DNA of 64,000 nt, from contig NZ_AUBZ01000026.1 of assembly GCF_000429505.1 (NCBI RefSeq), positions 1-64,000 on the forward strand, read 5' to 3'. The DNA comes from Aliagarivorans taiwanensis DSM 22990. Lineage in GTDB: Bacteria > Pseudomonadota > Gammaproteobacteria > Enterobacterales > Celerinatantimonadaceae. The position numbers and the translations under genes are program-made. Below, in pieces: positions 33,813 to 42,972 of this stretch; positions within the stretch are counted from its first letter, which is position 1, and the number at the start of each line of letters is the position of its first letter. A model generated the notes under the pieces. It was not told the DNA's origin. It saw only the letters and a program-made list of their open reading frames with translations, and made no database searches.

Positions 33813-34325
33813 ATGGATCGTTTGTTAAAAACAGGCGCGCTTGCGCTTGCGTTATCATGTTCTTCAGGCCTATTACTGGCTGATTCAATCGCCTCCTACC
33901 CAGAAAACTGGCGCGACTGGCCCATCGTGAGCGAGAGCATGGTGCCGGGAAGTGATGTGGTGTTACCTGAGGACACCCCACTGTTTATTCAAGAGGCGGT
34001 GAGCGCCTACAACTGGATCAACGATGGCCAAGGCACCAAGCTCACTGTGCACGTTCACCCGGACAAGATCGAGCAATACAAAACCCATGGCCCCTATGAT
34101 GATGGGATCACCGTGATAGGCGTGTATGAAACCCCCGGGGTGATCTTTGTGACCGAACACTTGGCAGGCCAGCCGCTCTATGGCACCTACGACTACCACG
34201 GTGTCGATATCAGTGAACAGCACGCTACCTTTGCGCCAGAGTTCTGCGAGCGTTGTCATACTGCCTACCAAGATATCTGTATTAACGGCACCTGCAGTAC
34301 TTCGGTCATCGAACTGTTCGATTGA
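33813..34325 (+). CDS. Secreted c-type haem protein, probably cytochrome P460-like
   Basis: 170 residues. Signal peptide 1-23 (LALALSCSSGLLLA). One CxxCH haem-attachment motif, C145-E-R-C148-H149, follows a domain with YPENWRDWPIVSES and GPYDDGITVIGVYE that recalls the P460 family. Three more C-terminal cysteines may form disulfides. It precedes a diguanylate cyclase by 7 nt and may be a periplasmic redox or NO-responsive partner, which is inference. Confidence 0.6.
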   Translation: MDRLLKTGALALALSCSSGLLLADSIASYPENWRDWPIVSESMVPGSDVVLPEDTPLFIQEAVSAYNWINDGQGTKLTVHVHPDKIEQYKTHGPYDDGITVIGVYETPGVIFVTEHLAGQPLYGTYDYHGVDISEQHATFAPEFCERCHTAYQDICINGTCSTSVIELFD

Positions 34326-34332
34326 TACTGCG

Positions 34333-35817
34333 ATGGCAAAGCAAGTGCTGCGATTGTTAACCATCAAACAGATGCTGCTGCTGTCGCATCTGGTGTTGGT
34401 ATTTGCACTCGTTACCTCGTTGAGCCTGTCTCGCTATCTTAGTGAGTGGCACAGCCGTTTGGCTCAGGCCTCGGAACATGCATTATCCGCTGCCAATCCG
34501 ATTATCGATCTGGTCTCTCCTGCGGCGGCTGGGCTCAATTACACTAACGTAAAACTCGACGCTGCGATGGAGCTTTACCAGCAGACGCCGCGGCTGGTCT
34601 ATTTTCACGCCCATGCCTACTCCGATTTCAGTAGTCAGCCATTTGGCTTTGCCTATGAGCGAGACAGCGAGCGAGCCTGGCAAACCAACCTGAGTCAGCA
34701 AGATTTGGAGGCTCAGCAGCTGCACGTTAAGTTGCTCAAACATCGCTTGTCTTCCGGCGAAGGGGATCCGGTTAAGTACGGCTTTTTGCTGCAGCGTGCT
34801 ATCGAACGGCTGCAGCGGATCCGCGACGATATTCACCAAACTAAACATGCCGACTTTCTGTTAACCGTTCCGGGGGATGCTAAACGCGCTTATCTATTGG
34901 ACGAGCCTAATCGCTTGATGATCTTCAGCTTGCCACTGCGCAATGCCAATCAAGGTGAGTTGGTTATTGCTTTTGATATCAGCCGATTACTTGAGGCAAG
35001 GCGGGCGATACAGCGACAGGTATTGGTTGAGGGTGGGATTGCCTTGCTGTTTTCCAGCCTTCTTATTTGGGGTGTTACCTACTGGATGGTGAGTCCGCTG
35101 CGCGCGCTGGCCGGGGCGATGAGCAAGAACGTTCGTGACGTTGATGCTGAGAAGATCCCCGGTTTGGAGCGTACCGATGAGATTGGGGTGTTGTCCAAGC
35201 GCTTTTCCCAGCTTATCCAAGAAGCCAATCTACAACTTGATGATTTAGAAGAAAAATCTTCGATAGATCTCCTTACAAGGCTAGGCTCGCGGCTGAAATT
35301 TGCCTCGGTGTCCAGTTCGTACATCGGCCAGGCGCAGCGCGCTGGACAGTGCCTCGGCTTTTTGATCTGCGATCTTGATTACTTTAAGCGTTACAACGAC
35401 AGCATGGGCCACCCAAAGGGCGATGAAGTGCTGCGTAAAACCGCTGCCACCATCGAGGTCACCTTAAAACGCGAGAGCGATATGGCGTTTCGCCTCGGCG
35501 GCGAAGAGTTTGTGGTACTGCTGCAAACCACCGAGCCCGGACAAGTGCACGATATCGCCATGTCGATCGTGGAGAACGTGGCCGAGCAAAACATCCTCCA
35601 TCCCAACCACCCTAGCTCGTCGCGAGTGACCTTATCGGTGGGCTCGTTGGCGGTGAGCCACAGCTTGCTTGGCAAGGTTGAATCGGTGGAGCAGCTCTAT
35701 CAAAGCGCCGATGAAGCGCTGTATCAGGCCAAAGCCGCCGGACGGAACTGTATTAAAGCCGTTAACTGGAACAGCGTTGCGCAACTACCACAAGGAAAGG
35801 GGAATGCAGCAAACTAA
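34333..35817 (+). CDS. Membrane diguanylate cyclase (HAMP-GGDEF)
   Basis: 494 residues from the ATG at 34333; the open frame upstream belongs to the previous gene in another frame. Two membrane helices (about 13-33 and 232-252) bracket a periplasmic sensor of about 200 residues. A HAMP-like linker is followed by a GGDEF domain with the active motif GGEEF at 389-393 and an intact RESD inhibitory site at 380-383, so it likely makes c-di-GMP under product control. It overlaps the next gene by 14 nt, suggesting one operon from 33813. Confidence 0.9.
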   Translation: MAKQVLRLLTIKQMLLLSHLVLVFALVTSLSLSRYLSEWHSRLAQASEHALSAANPIIDLVSPAAAGLNYTNVKLDAAMELYQQTPRLVYFHAHAYSDFSSQPFGFAYERDSERAWQTNLSQQDLEAQQLHVKLLKHRLSSGEGDPVKYGFLLQRAIERLQRIRDDIHQTKHADFLLTVPGDAKRAYLLDEPNRLMIFSLPLRNANQGELVIAFDISRLLEARRAIQRQVLVEGGIALLFSSLLIWGVTYWMVSPLRALAGAMSKNVRDVDAEKIPGLERTDEIGVLSKRFSQLIQEANLQLDDLEEKSSIDLLTRLGSRLKFASVSSSYIGQAQRAGQCLGFLICDLDYFKRYNDSMGHPKGDEVLRKTAATIEVTLKRESDMAFRLGGEEFVVLLQTTEPGQVHDIAMSIVENVAEQNILHPNHPSSSRVTLSVGSLAVSHSLLGKVESVEQLYQSADEALYQAKAAGRNCIKAVNWNSVAQLPQGKGNAAN

Positions 35818-37269
35818 GCAAAAGCGATTATGGATCGACACTGATATTACGTTGGGGAGAAAAACACACCGATAAGCTACTGCGATGTCGATGATGCCTA
35901 TGCACTTACCGCCTGTCTTCGCTCGGCGGAGGTTGAAGTAGTTGGAGTCAGCTCGACCCTGGGCAACAGCGACGATATCGCCACCACCACACGCATAGCC
36001 AAAGACTTTATTCAGCGCTTTGGACCTAACAGCGTCGTGGTGTATCAAGGCGCGGCGAGCGCTTATCAGCGGGCTCGCCAGCAGCCGATGCCAGAGGCGC
36101 TAGGTGCTATGGCCAAGGCTTTAGAAGAAGATGAGCTCACCATTTTGTGTATCGGTGCGGCCACCAATATTGCTTTGCTGGTTGAGCACTATCCGCAGCT
36201 GCTGCGCAATATTAAAGAGATCGTGCTGTTGGCGGGACGACACAGTGTCGATCAGCACTTTGTTGCTGGTCACTGGCAGCCCAAGCCCTTCCGCGACCTT
36301 AATTTCGAGGTAGATGTTGCAGCGTTCGAGCGCTTACTGGATACCGCAATCCCGCTAACGCTGGTTCCCTATGAGGCCTGTACGTCCACCCAGATTGATC
36401 AAAAGCAGCTAAATGAAATACTCAAGGGCAGTGAGGTGTCGCGTTTTATTGCCGATAAATCGGAGCCGTGGCTACATGAGTGGGAAATCATGTTTGGTGC
36501 CGGCCACTTTATTCCCTTCGACATGGTCGCCGCTGCCTATTGCATCAACCCTGAGTGGTTTAGCTGTCATCAGTGGCAATGTCGTATCGAGCAGGCAGAC
36601 AGCGACACCCAAGCCCACCAGCAAAAGGATTATCTGGTGTGTAACGCCGATGTCCGCGATGGCTGGCGAGTGCGCTACTGCAGCGCCGCCAAACAGCCAT
36701 TGCAGGATCCCTTGCTAGCGCGAATTTGTGCCCACGATATGCAGCACTTTGTATTGGGGATGTCGCATATCAATATTATCGTTGATGATATTGCAGCCGC
36801 CACCGCGTTTTATAGCAAGGCCTTGGGCTTTCAGCTAGCCCACGACCAAGATGGCCAGGCGATGGATTATCAGGGCGTTACCATGAGTAGCTTTGCCTTA
36901 GATGCGGGGATTGATGATGGCAAGGTGAATGTGGATGTGCGTTTTCTTCATCACCCGCAAGCGGGCCTCTACCTGGAGCTGATGTGCTACCACTATCCGC
37001 AGGGGCGAAGCGAGTTACCCCCTCAGCCGCGCACCTATGATTTAGGTGGACCGCGGCATATCGCCATGGAAGTGAGCAACTGTAACGAGGTGTTTAACTA
37101 CCTAAAGGGCATTGAGGGGGTCAAGATGATCTCGAGCCGCGATAACTATCATCCCGGTAAACTCGATGGCTTCCCGATCTCCTTTTTCTACTGGATCGAC
37201 CCCTATGGCGTGCAGTGGGAGATGGAGGAAGGCCGCCAAGTTGGTAGCAGTGTTCGCGGGATCGTCTAA
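35804..37269 (+). CDS. Nucleoside hydrolase fused to a VOC (glyoxalase-like) domain; apparent frameshift
   Basis: The first frame from ATG 35804 (after AAGGAAAGGGGA) encodes LWIDTDITLG and then stops. The rest, from EKNTPISYCDVDDAYAL onward, lies in another frame and runs to 37269. One G missing from the run at 35854-35857 would restore a continuous protein of about 488 residues. The nucleoside-hydrolase part (to about residue 317) has the DxD...DVDD metal site. It continues in frame into a VOC domain starting MSHINIIVDDIAAATAFYSKALGF. Nucleoside hydrolases cleave ribonucleosides to base and ribose. If unrepaired, the only long product starts at GTG/ATG near 36037 and lacks the metal site. 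Could be a pseudogene or an assembly error. Confidence 0.7.
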
Positions 37270-37284
37270 AGCCTGTGAGCAGTA

Positions 37285-37310
37285 AAAAGGGCGCCTGATG
37301 GCGCCCTTTG
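37285..37310. terminator. Bidirectional terminator between the nucleoside hydrolase and cio operons
   Basis: AAAGGGCGCC - TGAT - GGCGCCCTTT, a 10-bp stem between convergent genes, usable in both directions. Confidence 0.85.
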
Positions 37311-37335
37311 AGTATCGAAAGTGAAGCTGTCTCGC

Positions 37336-38340
37336 TTAGTGGTAGTTAAGCTCGGTCGCCTTACCGTGGAACACGTAGTAGGCATAAACGGTATAAAGCA
37401 GAATCACCGGTACCACAATCACTGCACCAATCAAGATAACGGTCAGCGCTTCAGGCGAGCTGGCAGCTTCCCAGATATCCATTTGACCAGGCACTACTTC
37501 AGGGAAGAAGCTAAACGCCAGACCCACAAAGCACAGGATGAACACCGCAACCACCAGTAGCAGGGGCATCCAGCTATGGCGGTCGTTAACCTTAGGCATA
37601 CGACCCAGCAAGAAGTCATTGCCGATAAAGGCGGCGAAGCACAAGGCCGGGATAAGCAGAGCAAACATCACCAACGGGAAATCGAACCAGCGGTCGAACA
37701 CGCCCGGGTTAACGATGGGGTTAACGATCGACACCGCGACCACGCCCAGCATACAGGTGCGACCGGCTTTGCGGGTCCAATCGACGGCGCGTTTCTGTAG
37801 TTCACCTTCGGTCTTGAGGATCAGCCAAGCGCCACCGATATAACAGTAAGCCGCAGTCACGCCCAGTGCGCTGAGTACCGCAAACAGCTTGGCGCTGATG
37901 CTTTGCTCAAAGCCCATAATGTACAAGCCGAGCATGTAACCTTGCGACAAGGTGGTGATCAGTGAGCCAGCTTTAAAGGTGCGATCCCAGGTTTGCTTGT
38001 GGTCGATGGCTGCTTTAGCACGAAAATCGAAGGCCACACCACGCATAATCAGACCGATCAGCATAATTGCCACGGGCATATACAGGTGGTAGAACACCAA
38101 GCTGTTGGCCGCTGGGAAGGCAATCAGCATCAAGCCCACGGCCAATACTAGCCAGGTTTCATTGGCGTCCCAAAACGGGCCGATAGAGGCGATCATGGTG
38201 TCGCGGTTCAGTTCGTCCTGTGCCGACAGTGGCAGCAGGATCCCTACACCCAAGTCATAACCATCGAGGATGGCATAGACAATCACTGCCAGCCCCATTA
38301 AGCCGATGAAGATTACCGGCAACCAATATGCGTCGATCAT
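37336..38340 (-). CDS. cioB: Cytochrome bd-type quinol oxidase subunit II (CioB-like)
   Basis: 334 residues with about eight membrane helices. It starts near WLPVIFIGLMGLAVIVYAILDGYDLGVGIL, the subunit II signature. It overlaps cioA by 4 nt. The partner has a short Q-loop, so CioAB is preferred over CydAB. Confidence 0.88.
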   Translation of the reverse strand: MIDAYWLPVIFIGLMGLAVIVYAILDGYDLGVGILLPLSAQDELNRDTMIASIGPFWDANETWLVLAVGLMLIAFPAANSLVFYHLYMPVAIMLIGLIMRGVAFDFRAKAAIDHKQTWDRTFKAGSLITTLSQGYMLGLYIMGFEQSISAKLFAVLSALGVTAAYCYIGGAWLILKTEGELQKRAVDWTRKAGRTCMLGVVAVSIVNPIVNPGVFDRWFDFPLVMFALLIPALCFAAFIGNDFLLGRMPKVNDRHSWMPLLLVVAVFILCFVGLAFSFFPEVVPGQMDIWEAASSPEALTVILIGAVIVVPVILLYTVYAYYVFHGKATELNYH

Positions 38341-39716
38341 GCTTGTACTTCCTTAGTCTGATTGCCCAGGTTGGTCAGGTTGCCATCGGCAACTGGCTCG
38401 TTGGTCTCAAAATCTTCGATCTTCACGGCCTTCAGTGCCATCGAACGAATGGTATGGATGTAGGCTGTTAGCAGCACTGCATAGACGATCAGATACAAGG
38501 TGAGCGACAAGCCAACGTTAGCTGGCGGTACGGTGGTTACCGCATCGGCGGTCTTCAATACGCCGGTGACCAGCCACGGCTGACGGCCGATCTCGGTAAC
38601 ATACCAACCCGCCAAGGTCGCTACCCAACCAGAGAAGGTCATGGCAACCAGACCTTGCAGCATCCATTTCGGCAGCTCGCCACGTTTACGCAGCTGCCAT
38701 ACGCCGTACCAGCTTAGGGCGATCATCAGCAGGCCCAGGCCTACCATCACGCGGAAGCTGAAGAATACCGGCGCAACCGGTGGCTGCTCATCGGGGAAGT
38801 CTTTCAGGCCGCGAACCTCGCCGTCTAGCTCGTGGGTCAGAATCAAGCTGGCGAGATTCGGAATACCAATCTCGAACTTGTTACGCTGATTTTCCTGATC
38901 GGGAATCGCAAATAATAGCAGTGGCGCACCATTCTTGGTTTCCCAGGCACCTTCCATTGCGGCAACCTTTTGTGGCTGATACTCAAAGGTATTCAGGCCA
39001 TGTAGGTCACCGACAAAGGCTTGCACAGGGGCGAGCACTGCTGCAATCACTAGGCTGACCTTCAAGGTCATTTTCGGTGCACGCTTGGTGTCACCTTTAA
39101 GCAGGCGATAGGCCGAGATACCTGCCACCAAGAAGGCTGCAGTCAGGCCCGAAGCCAACAGCTTGTGACCTAAGCGGTAAGGGAATGAGGGGTTAAAGAT
39201 TACCTCAAACCAGCTGGTGACGTGAGCCACGCCATCGCGCATCTCAAAACCGGCTGGGGTTTGCATCCACGAGTCCAGCGCCAGAATCCAGAACGCTGAC
39301 AAGGTGGTGCCAACGGCAACCATTAAAGTGGCAAAGGTGTGAACCTTTGGCGGCACCCGTTTGATACCGAATAGCATGATCCCTAAGAACGTAGCCTCAA
39401 GGAAGAAGGCGGTAAGCACCTCATAGCCAAGCAGTGGACCGGCCACGTTACCGACGGTCTCCATAAAGCCAGGCCAGTTGGTACCAAACTGGAACGACAT
39501 GGTAATACCGCTCACCACGCCTAGTGCGAAGGACAGGGCAAAGATTTTTACCCAGAAACGGTAGGCACGCATCCACACTGGATCGCCAGTTTGGTCATGG
39601 CGCACCTTGAAGAACAACAGAATCCAACACAACGCAATCGTGATGGTTGGGAATAAAATGTGAAAGCTGATATTCGCAGCAAACTGGATGCGCGACAGCA
39701 TTAGTGTATCAAGCAT
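38337..39716 (-). CDS. cioA: Cytochrome bd-type quinol oxidase subunit I (CioA-like)
   Basis: 459 residues, shorter than E. coli CydA (522), mainly in the quinol loop, which marks the cyanide-insensitive CioA type. H19 (SFHILFP) is a haem ligand; GYEVLTAFFLEATFLGIMLFG carries the conserved proton-path glutamates. It oxidises quinol with oxygen at high affinity. It starts 12 nt after a GbsR-type regulator. Confidence 0.9.
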   Translation of the reverse strand: MLDTLMLSRIQFAANISFHILFPTITIALCWILLFFKVRHDQTGDPVWMRAYRFWVKIFALSFALGVVSGITMSFQFGTNWPGFMETVGNVAGPLLGYEVLTAFFLEATFLGIMLFGIKRVPPKVHTFATLMVAVGTTLSAFWILALDSWMQTPAGFEMRDGVAHVTSWFEVIFNPSFPYRLGHKLLASGLTAAFLVAGISAYRLLKGDTKRAPKMTLKVSLVIAAVLAPVQAFVGDLHGLNTFEYQPQKVAAMEGAWETKNGAPLLLFAIPDQENQRNKFEIGIPNLASLILTHELDGEVRGLKDFPDEQPPVAPVFFSFRVMVGLGLLMIALSWYGVWQLRKRGELPKWMLQGLVAMTFSGWVATLAGWYVTEIGRQPWLVTGVLKTADAVTTVPPANVGLSLTLYLIVYAVLLTAYIHTIRSMALKAVKIEDFETNEPVADGNLTNLGNQTKEVQA

Positions 39717-39728
39717 GGGACGACTCCG

Positions 39729-40304
39729 TTATCCTTGCTCTTTATCGAGATTGGTATCACTTCCATTTCCACCAACCACCTTCTCTTTGAGTTCGACAAC
39801 TTTGCTAATCCCTGAGCCAAGTTTCATTAAGCTTTTCAGCGTTTCTGGTTTCAAGTTGTTAAGGCTGCTAGACCATTGGGTCAGCAAGCTAAGTAGATCA
39901 TGGATCTCGGCCAACTTCTCCTTGGCATAAGGAGAGTCATCGGCTGAGTCATCGTTCAAACATTGCTCCAGCAAGTTGAGAGTGGGATCTATCTCCCGAC
40001 GCCGGCGTTCTTCAAAGACAATCTTGCCCAGCTCCCAGATGGAACCGGCAACACTGAAGTACTCGCGGCGTTCCCCGACCTGATGGTGCAGTTTTACTAA
40101 GCGCCATGACTGAAGCTCCCTCAGCGCCATACTGACGTTGCCGCGGCTGATCCCCAACGCTTCTCGGATCTGCTCGGCATGCAATGCTTGCTCGTGCAGA
40201 ACTAAGAGTGCTAGGACCTGACCAACGGAACGACTAAAGCCCCAATGGCTGGCCATTTCGCCAAAATGCAATACAACACTTTCGTTTTGCGCCGTTAACA
40301 TCAC
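39729..40304 (-). CDS. GbsR/MarR-type transcriptional regulator of the cio operon
   Basis: 191 residues. A winged helix (about 38-85, AEQIREALGISRGNVSMALRELQSWRLV) is followed by a helical C-terminal half, in GbsR style. It is the first gene of the cioAB operon and likely controls it. The ligand is unknown. Confidence 0.8.
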   Translation of the reverse strand: MMLTAQNESVVLHFGEMASHWGFSRSVGQVLALLVLHEQALHAEQIREALGISRGNVSMALRELQSWRLVKLHHQVGERREYFSVAGSIWELGKIVFEERRRREIDPTLNLLEQCLNDDSADDSPYAKEKLAEIHDLLSLLTQWSSSLNNLKPETLKSLMKLGSGISKVVELKEKVVGGNGSDTNLDKEQG

Positions 40305-40372
40305 TGTTTGAGGTCGTCCTTTTTTGTTAACTATTTTGAAGTTTCAGAAACAATTGAAAGTTTATCGATTAA

Positions 40373-40386
40373 TTGATTTAAGTCAA
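40373..40386. promoter_or_regulatory. Candidate FNR/Anr box upstream of the cio operon
   Basis: TTGATTTAAGTCAA matches TTGAT-N4-ATCAA with one mismatch. It lies about 70 nt upstream of the regulator start. Anr/FNR control of bd oxidases is well known. Confidence 0.5.
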
Positions 40387-40480
40387 ACAATCGAAGCGAG
40401 CAAAAGCACACAGCGAGCACACATTTACTATCAATACACTGGATTTGCTGAATTATTAGAGGAATATGTTGGTATAAAAG

Positions 40481-40505
40481 GGGGGAGGCAGGCATCAGCC
40501 TGCCT
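40481..40505 (-). terminator. Terminator of the beta-glucosidase gene
   Basis: AGGCAGGC (40486-40493) - ATCA - GCCTGCCT (40498-40505), followed on the minus strand by C and T residues; 12 nt past the stop codon. Confidence 0.7.
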
Positions 40506-40517
40506 AATGATTGGATA

Positions 40518-42767
40518 CTAGTCAGTCAGGCTGAATGTGCTGTTTTGGAGCTCTGCTGAGCTTGACCCGATAAACAGCTCATATTCACCATTATCTATGC
40601 GTTGTTTAAGGTCTGGCCCTAGATACTCAAGCATTTGAGGGGTGATCTCGAAACGCGCTACTTGGCTTTCTCCTGCCGCCAGATCGAGTAGGATAAACCC
40701 TTTGAGCTCTTTGACGGGGCGGGTTACCGAGCTAACTCGTGCACGGATATACAGCTGAACCACTTCACGGCCTGGTACATCGCTGGTGTTCTCGACCGTT
40801 ACTTGTGCACTAATGCTGCCATGGCGTTTGAGTGTAGGGCTACTTAGTAAAATATCTGAGTAACTGAATTCGCTATAACTTAGTCCAAAACCAAACGGAT
40901 AAAGTGGCTCATGGGGCACATCGCGGAAGGTAGTGGTGTATCGGTTGTTATCAGCGCCAGCATCAAATACGTGACTGGTGCTACGGTAACTGTAAAACAG
41001 CGGTACCTGCCCTTGGTGAATAGGGAAGGTTATCGGTAGTTTACCTGATGGGTTGTATGCGCCAGTATGAACCTCAGCCACGGCATCTCCCCCTGTCGTC
41101 CCTGGCATCCATGCCATCAACAGGGCATCACTGTGTTTAGCTATATCGGTGAGAACGTAAGGGCGCCCGGCGACAATCACAGTAACTATCGGTTTGTTAG
41201 TTTCAGCGATGGCCTGCAACAGTTGTTCTTGAAGTCCCGGAAGGTGTAATGAAGCGGTACTACCACCTTCACCGCTCATCCAACGCTCTTCACCCAGTAC
41301 CATGATAACCATATCGGCTTGCTTAACTTTTTCTACCGCTTGTGGAATTAACGCAGCACCGTGTTTTTCAAACCCCTCCAGTGTTACCCCAGGTGCATAA
41401 TGGAAGCGAGTGTTAGGTAGCGCGTTTTGAAGCCCCTGATAGATGGATACAACATCGTCAGGATCGCCGGCCATACTCCACCAACCCAATAGATCTTCTT
41501 GTGCCTTCGCCAGTGGTCCTATTACAGCGATGTCGCTTAGCGTTCCATCTAACGGTAGTAGTTTCTGATGGTTTTTTAATAAAACCATTGACTTAGCTGC
41601 AACATCTTTGACCGTTGCTAGGTTGCTTGCGGAAAGCAGCTTTTGTTGCTCGCGTTGAGTATCGAAATATCGATAAGGGTCATCTAGCAAGCCTGCTTGC
41701 TGCTTAAGACGCAGTACTTGGCGCACCGCATCATCAAGCTGCTGCTCGGATATGCGGCCTTCTCTGACTAATTGGGGGAGTAAGGTTGCGTAGCGTTTGG
41801 AAGCCATATCAATGTGGTAACCGGCTGCCATTGCTTGCTCAATTGCATCGTAGTCATCTTTGGCCACGCCGGTTTTGACTAGGTTGGGTATTGTTTCCCA
41901 GTCAGTCATGACTAGGCCTTGAAAACCCATCTCGCCGCGCAGAATAGTTTGCATGAGCTCGATATTTGCGGTGGCGGGAACAGCATTGTAGGCGGTATAT
42001 GCCCCCATGATGCAGGGGGTGCCAGCATCAATGGCTGCTTGGAATGGTGGAAGGTGCACTTCACGTAATTCTCGCTCAGAGAAGTCCTGAATGTTGTAAT
42101 CGCGTCCCGCCAGCGCTGCACCATATCCTGCAAAGTGCTTGGTGCAGGTAAGCAAATTATCGGCGCTGTTCGTTGAGCCGTTTTGGAAACCTTCAACTCT
42201 TGCTGCGGCTATCACGCTGGCTAGATAGAGATCTTCTCCAGAGGTTTCTAAAACGCGTCCCCAGCGTGGATCTCTGGTGACATCAACCATTGGAGCATAA
42301 GTAAGGTGAATACCGGCAGCGGTAGCTTCACGCGCTGCGACTTCTGCAGATAGTCTTATCGCCTCAAGATCCCAACTTGCCGCTTCGGCCAAAGGGATTG
42401 GCGAGATAGTTTTGTAGCCGTGGATAACATCTTCTTGGAATAAGATTGGAATGCCGCTGCTAGAATGCTCTACCGCTAACTCTTGCAGGTAGCGGTTGTT
42501 GGCTGCACCGTTGGCTTTAATGATACTACCGACCATTCCGCGTTTGATAAGGTCGATATCCTCGTCACTTGGCTCTCCACCGATAGCTACTAAGCTAAGC
42601 TGCCCCGCTTTTTGCTCCAAGGTGAGTCCGCTCAGTAGCGTTTCTATCTGTTGTTGCTCTAAAGAGAGCGAACTGCTGCGATTGTCACGGGGTTGGTGAG
42701 TACAGGATACTAAGACTCCTGCTGCGATTAAGTAGGCTGCAATTTGTTTGAAGCTATTGTCTCTCAT
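40518..42767 (-). CDS. GH3 beta-glucosidase lipoprotein (BglX-like)
   Basis: 749 residues. Lipobox LVSC at about 19-22 predicts a lipid-anchored periplasmic or outer-membrane enzyme. The GH3 nucleophile is D289 in VMTDWETI; the second domain has GEERWMSGEGGS with the likely acid/base Glu, and the C-terminal fibronectin-III-like domain is present. It hydrolyses beta-glucosides from oligosaccharides. No sugar operon adjoins it. Confidence 0.93.
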   Translation of the reverse strand: MRDNSFKQIAAYLIAAGVLVSCTHQPRDNRSSSLSLEQQQIETLLSGLTLEQKAGQLSLVAIGGEPSDEDIDLIKRGMVGSIIKANGAANNRYLQELAVEHSSSGIPILFQEDVIHGYKTISPIPLAEAASWDLEAIRLSAEVAAREATAAGIHLTYAPMVDVTRDPRWGRVLETSGEDLYLASVIAAARVEGFQNGSTNSADNLLTCTKHFAGYGAALAGRDYNIQDFSERELREVHLPPFQAAIDAGTPCIMGAYTAYNAVPATANIELMQTILRGEMGFQGLVMTDWETIPNLVKTGVAKDDYDAIEQAMAAGYHIDMASKRYATLLPQLVREGRISEQQLDDAVRQVLRLKQQAGLLDDPYRYFDTQREQQKLLSASNLATVKDVAAKSMVLLKNHQKLLPLDGTLSDIAVIGPLAKAQEDLLGWWSMAGDPDDVVSIYQGLQNALPNTRFHYAPGVTLEGFEKHGAALIPQAVEKVKQADMVIMVLGEERWMSGEGGSTASLHLPGLQEQLLQAIAETNKPIVTVIVAGRPYVLTDIAKHSDALLMAWMPGTTGGDAVAEVHTGAYNPSGKLPITFPIHQGQVPLFYSYRSTSHVFDAGADNNRYTTTFRDVPHEPLYPFGFGLSYSEFSYSDILLSSPTLKRHGSISAQVTVENTSDVPGREVVQLYIRARVSSVTRPVKELKGFILLDLAAGESQVARFEITPQMLEYLGPDLKQRIDNGEYELFIGSSSAELQNSTFSLTD

Positions 42768-42835
42768 GGTACATCCTGGTTTTACTTACATGGGGGCCCG
42801 AGTGGCTTAGGGCGGGATCCGATTGCACATAAAGT

Positions 42836-42847
42836 TTGGTTAACCAA
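42836..42847. promoter_or_regulatory. Perfect 12-bp palindrome upstream of the beta-glucosidase
   Basis: TTGGTTAACCAA lies about 70 nt before the start codon, a plausible place for a repressor site. No named regulator can be tied to it. Confidence 0.35.
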
Positions 42848-42935
42848 TGTCAATTAAAGGTTTTCCAATATCCAGGGGGGAAGGTCTATTTTGTGATGAA
42901 GTGTAGGGTTATCAAGTGGTTTGTTAATGGATCTT

Positions 42936-42958
42936 GGCGGTAGCTTAAAGCCACCGCC
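42936..42958 (-). terminator. Hairpin after mnmE, doubtful terminator
   Basis: A 9-bp stem (GGCGGTAGC with GCCACCGCC, one G-U pair) lies 15 nt past the mnmE stop. No U tract follows, so it may only protect the 3' end. Confidence 0.35.
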
Positions 42959-42972
42959 GAAGGGGCGGGCGT

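Noticed and set aside
40324-40521. 65-codon open frame between the GbsR regulator and the beta-glucosidase
   Set aside because: It covers the FNR-like site and the terminator hairpin and looks non-coding.
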